Shown here: in pieces, positions 50,288 through 52,283 of the stretch
Numbering within the stretch: position 1 is the stretch's first letter
Layout: every line of letters starts with the position of its first letter
Source of the DNA: Chloroflexi bacterium UBA6077
GTDB lineage: Bacteria > Chloroflexota > UBA6077
DNA length: 52,283 bases
Direction: 5' to 3'
Assembly (NCBI GenBank): GCA_002436065.1
Contig: DIXP01000056.1
Location: 1-52,283, forward strand
Translations under genes and position numbers: made by a program
Notes under the pieces: generated by a model
What the model saw: only the letters and a program-made list of their open reading frames with translations
The model's database searches: none
Told to the model about the DNA's origin: nothing

Positions 50288-50545
50288 CTACTCCGCTTCG
50301 GGTTCGGCATGGTCTTCCATGTTATCGTGGATCAGCTGCAGGATTCGGATTAGCACCGTGCTGAGAACAGCTCCCACCCCCGCAGCCAGGGCTATGGCCA
50401 GGCCGGTCTTGCCTACCTCTTCCAATCCCAGGCCGGCAAAGGTGTCCGGCCGCGCGGCCATGCTCAGCCCCACCATAAGCAGCAGCATGCAACTGCCCAA
50501 GAGGGCGCTGGCGAGAAAGATAGAGCTTTGCACTATCCTAGCCAT
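50288..50545 (-). CDS. Small two-helix membrane protein of unknown function
   Basis: An 85-residue protein with two hydrophobic stretches (SSIFLASALLGSCMLLLMVGLS and LAIALAAGVGAVLSTVLIRIL, quoted in part elsewhere) joined by a short loop, and an acidic C-terminus (DNMEDHAEPEAE). Start ATG 50545 gives MARIVQSS; the frame is open to 50617 with a basic leader that could instead be translated. I do not recognise a family. It lies 96 nt downstream of the histidine kinase gene on the same strand and may be co-expressed. Confidence 0.5.
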   Translation of the reverse strand: MARIVQSSIFLASALLGSCMLLLMVGLSMAARPDTFAGLGLEEVGKTGLAIALAAGVGAVLSTVLIRILQLIHDNMEDHAEPEAE

Positions 50546-50641
50546 CGAGGACTCACGCCGCGAGAGAACGGCCTTCAAGACCCTACCCACCCAACGATCT
50601 ACGAAGCAGCGATGCAAGGGTTGTGCCCTGGAGGGTGAGGC

Positions 50642-52063
50642 TCAGTTGCCGTTGGGGTCGGACTTCTTGCAGGGGAGCGGGCCGCCAGGAAGGACGATGG
50701 TGAAGATGGTGCCCTGCCCCACGTGGCTGTCGATGTCGACCTGACCGCCGAGGGTCTCCACGATGCCCTTCACAATGGAGAGGCCCAACCCCGATCCCTC
50801 CTCGTTGAAGCGGCGGGCGTTCTCCGCCCGGTAGAACTCGTTGAATACCTTGGGGAGGTCCGTGGCGGATATACCGATGCCGGTGTCCTTTACACGTAGC
50901 CGCGCAGCGTTGCCCAGCGCGTCCACCAGGATCTCCACCCGCCCGCCCTCGAGGGTGTACGTGACGGCGTTGGAGACCAGGTTGGCAGCCACCTGCTCCA
51001 GGGCATTGGGGTCGGCAAATAGGCAAGGAGGCTGCTCCAGAAACTCGGCTGAGAGGGTAATAGACTTGGCATCGGCCTCGGGCTTGTTGATGGTTACCAC
51101 CCTCTGCACGATCTCCAGCAGGTCCACCGGCTTCCTGTCGGTGAACATTCTGGCCTCGCGGGCCCGGGATAGCACCGAGAGGTCGTTGGCCACGTTCAGC
51201 AGTCGCTGGGAGTGCCTGTCAGCTCGCTCGATCAAGTCCCGGCGCACGGCCGGTTTCTCCCCATCCAGGGTTTCGAGTGTTGTCCTTAGGCAGGTCTGGA
51301 TCGTCGCCAGGTGGGGCTTGATCTCGAAGGAGATCTTGCCAAGGTGCTCACTCTTGATCCGCTCCAACTCTGCCAGATGGTTGTACGCCTCCCCCAGCTC
51401 CTTGGCCTTCAGTCCCAGCTTCTCTGTCAGGTCCATGATCTCCTGGTCCCTCTCCCTCAGCCTGCCGGTGATGGAGGTGGCCATGTAGGCGGCCAGGTAG
51501 AGGGTGCTGCCGAACACCAGCAGCGCGCTGGCCACGTAGAAGCCGTCACGGGACATGTCCGGCGACGCGGCGCCGAAGAGGTGGACGTGGGGTATCAACC
51601 CAACGAACTCGCCCAACACCAGCCCGCCGTAAAACAGGTTCGCCACCGTGGCCTGGAGGAATGTCTGCTGCCTGGACAGCAGGATGCTCGCGATGATCAC
51701 GTGGAAGATGTAGAAGAAGCTGAGTGGGTTCTCCACGCCTCCAGTGAAGTGGATCAGCAGTGTCAAGAAGAAGAGGTCCACCACGATCTGCGCGTTGGCG
51801 ATGGACCGTGCGCTGTTCAGCCAGCTGTTCTTTGGGGCCGTTTCCGCCCGCTTGAGGCCGGCTAGGAACTGGAAGTTGTAGAGCGCTATGGCCGCGCCGA
51901 TGAGGTAGAGAGGGAGGGGATTTACCCCAACACCAAGGAAGTTGGTGGCCACGAATGTGCCGACGACGACCGTGAATGTGGCCAGCCATCTCAATTGGGT
52001 GAACCAGAAAACTCGCTGGCTCAACTCTTCGTCTACGGGAGCGGGTCGGAGTAACTCGGCCAT
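50642..52063 (-). CDS. Membrane sensor histidine kinase with a substituted phospho-acceptor site
   Basis: A 473-residue protein. About six membrane helices occupy residues 20-205, a coiled-coil follows (to about 238), then a dimerisation domain and a HATPase_c domain. ATP-binding boxes are intact: ALEQVAANLVSNAVTYT (N box), VKDTGIGISATDLP (G1), FNEFYRAENARRF (F box) and GSGLGLSIVKGIVE (G2). The H-box, normally SHELRTPLA, reads SFEIKPHLA, so the phosphorylated His is Phe246. Either another residue is used or the protein controls a partner without autophosphorylation at the usual site. No response regulator gene is visible in the window. Confidence 0.85.
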   Translation of the reverse strand: MAELLRPAPVDEELSQRVFWFTQLRWLATFTVVVGTFVATNFLGVGVNPLPLYLIGAAIALYNFQFLAGLKRAETAPKNSWLNSARSIANAQIVVDLFFLTLLIHFTGGVENPLSFFYIFHVIIASILLSRQQTFLQATVANLFYGGLVLGEFVGLIPHVHLFGAASPDMSRDGFYVASALLVFGSTLYLAAYMATSITGRLRERDQEIMDLTEKLGLKAKELGEAYNHLAELERIKSEHLGKISFEIKPHLATIQTCLRTTLETLDGEKPAVRRDLIERADRHSQRLLNVANDLSVLSRAREARMFTDRKPVDLLEIVQRVVTINKPEADAKSITLSAEFLEQPPCLFADPNALEQVAANLVSNAVTYTLEGGRVEILVDALGNAARLRVKDTGIGISATDLPKVFNEFYRAENARRFNEEGSGLGLSIVKGIVETLGGQVDIDSHVGQGTIFTIVLPGGPLPCKKSDPNGN

Positions 52064-52283
52064 GGCCTAGTCTCTAGCTGAGGTTCAGTCTCGGATGCTA
52101 CCAGACACTTGACGAAAAGGCAAGGAAAGGCCGGAAGGCGGGTGCGGCTCAAGTTTTCGGGAAGCGCCGGCTTCGACGCCTGGCCGTGAACGGACCAGGC
52201 TGAGACGCTCAAGGACGCTGATGGCCGTTAACAAATAAACCTGACACGGTATGGCTAGCAGGCGTGTCCACACCGCGGGAGGG

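Noticed and set aside
52064..52283. A short minus-strand frame at the right end
   Set aside because: 62 codons without ribosome site or similarity; I see nothing supportable in the last 220 bases.

Overview
The window looks like about 52 kb of a GC-rich chromosome, most probably from the phylum Chloroflexota. That placement is an inference. It rests on lipoprotein substrate-binding proteins with long Ala/Pro/Thr/Lys-rich linkers after the lipobox, a long PHP-type DnaE, many short palindromic dispersed repeats, and a mix of TTT and TRAP importers. I found no rRNA, tRNA, CRISPR array, replication origin or phage module.

Left end (1-4.3 kb): a less GC-rich stretch with a partial small membrane protein, a ribbon-helix-helix antitoxin-like gene with an in-frame stop just upstream, a Cys-rich methyltransferase coupled by a CTGA overlap to a DUF1848 (radical-SAM/SPL-like) protein, and a membrane diguanylate cyclase. 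From 4.5 to 16 kb are a second diguanylate cyclase, dnaE (with a palindromic repeat inserted in frame), a tandem pair of Na+/Ca2+-exchanger paralogues, a PHP histidinol-phosphatase, an M29 aminopeptidase, a 400-bp repeat cluster and a ferredoxin/rubredoxin-type FAD reductase.

Centre (16.4-27 kb): a ten-gene minus-strand operon, the most interesting part of the window. In transcription order it encodes a GntR/FCD regulator, TctB, TctA, TctC (tripartite tricarboxylate transporter), an HpcH/HpaI aldolase, a D-2-hydroxyacid dehydrogenase, a LarA-type racemase, an HPr-kinase-like P-loop protein, a divergent pyruvate kinase and phosphosulfolactate synthase (ComA). It ends at a 21-bp hairpin. I read it as a possible sulfolactate-type organosulfonate utilisation system: import, stereo-isomerisation, phosphorylation, reverse ComA reaction to PEP plus sulfite, and ATP recovery by pyruvate kinase. 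This route is a hypothesis.

27-41 kb: a decayed MFS transporter, an AIR-synthase-related protein, a ClC chloride channel with a TrkA-C domain, CorA, a nucleotidyltransferase, then a second catabolic region. In that region an iron alcohol dehydrogenase and a 3-hydroxyisobutyrate-dehydrogenase-like enzyme lie divergent from an IclR regulator, which precedes a TRAP transporter (DctPQM), a PdxA-family dehydrogenase and a cupin. A consensus-like sigma-70 promoter overlaid by a 12-bp palindrome sits upstream of iclR.

41-52 kb: DNA repair and housekeeping. The mrfA/mrfB (yprA/yprB) pair is split by an IS200-like Y1 transposase with REP-like palindromes, followed by recD2, thrB, lysC, a small membrane protein and a histidine kinase whose phospho-acceptor His is replaced by Phe. 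The final 220 bases contain nothing I recognise.

Running theme: at least four short palindrome families (A to D in the entries) recur between and even inside genes. Three of them show compensatory base changes between copies, meaning the hairpin, and not just the sequence, is being kept.
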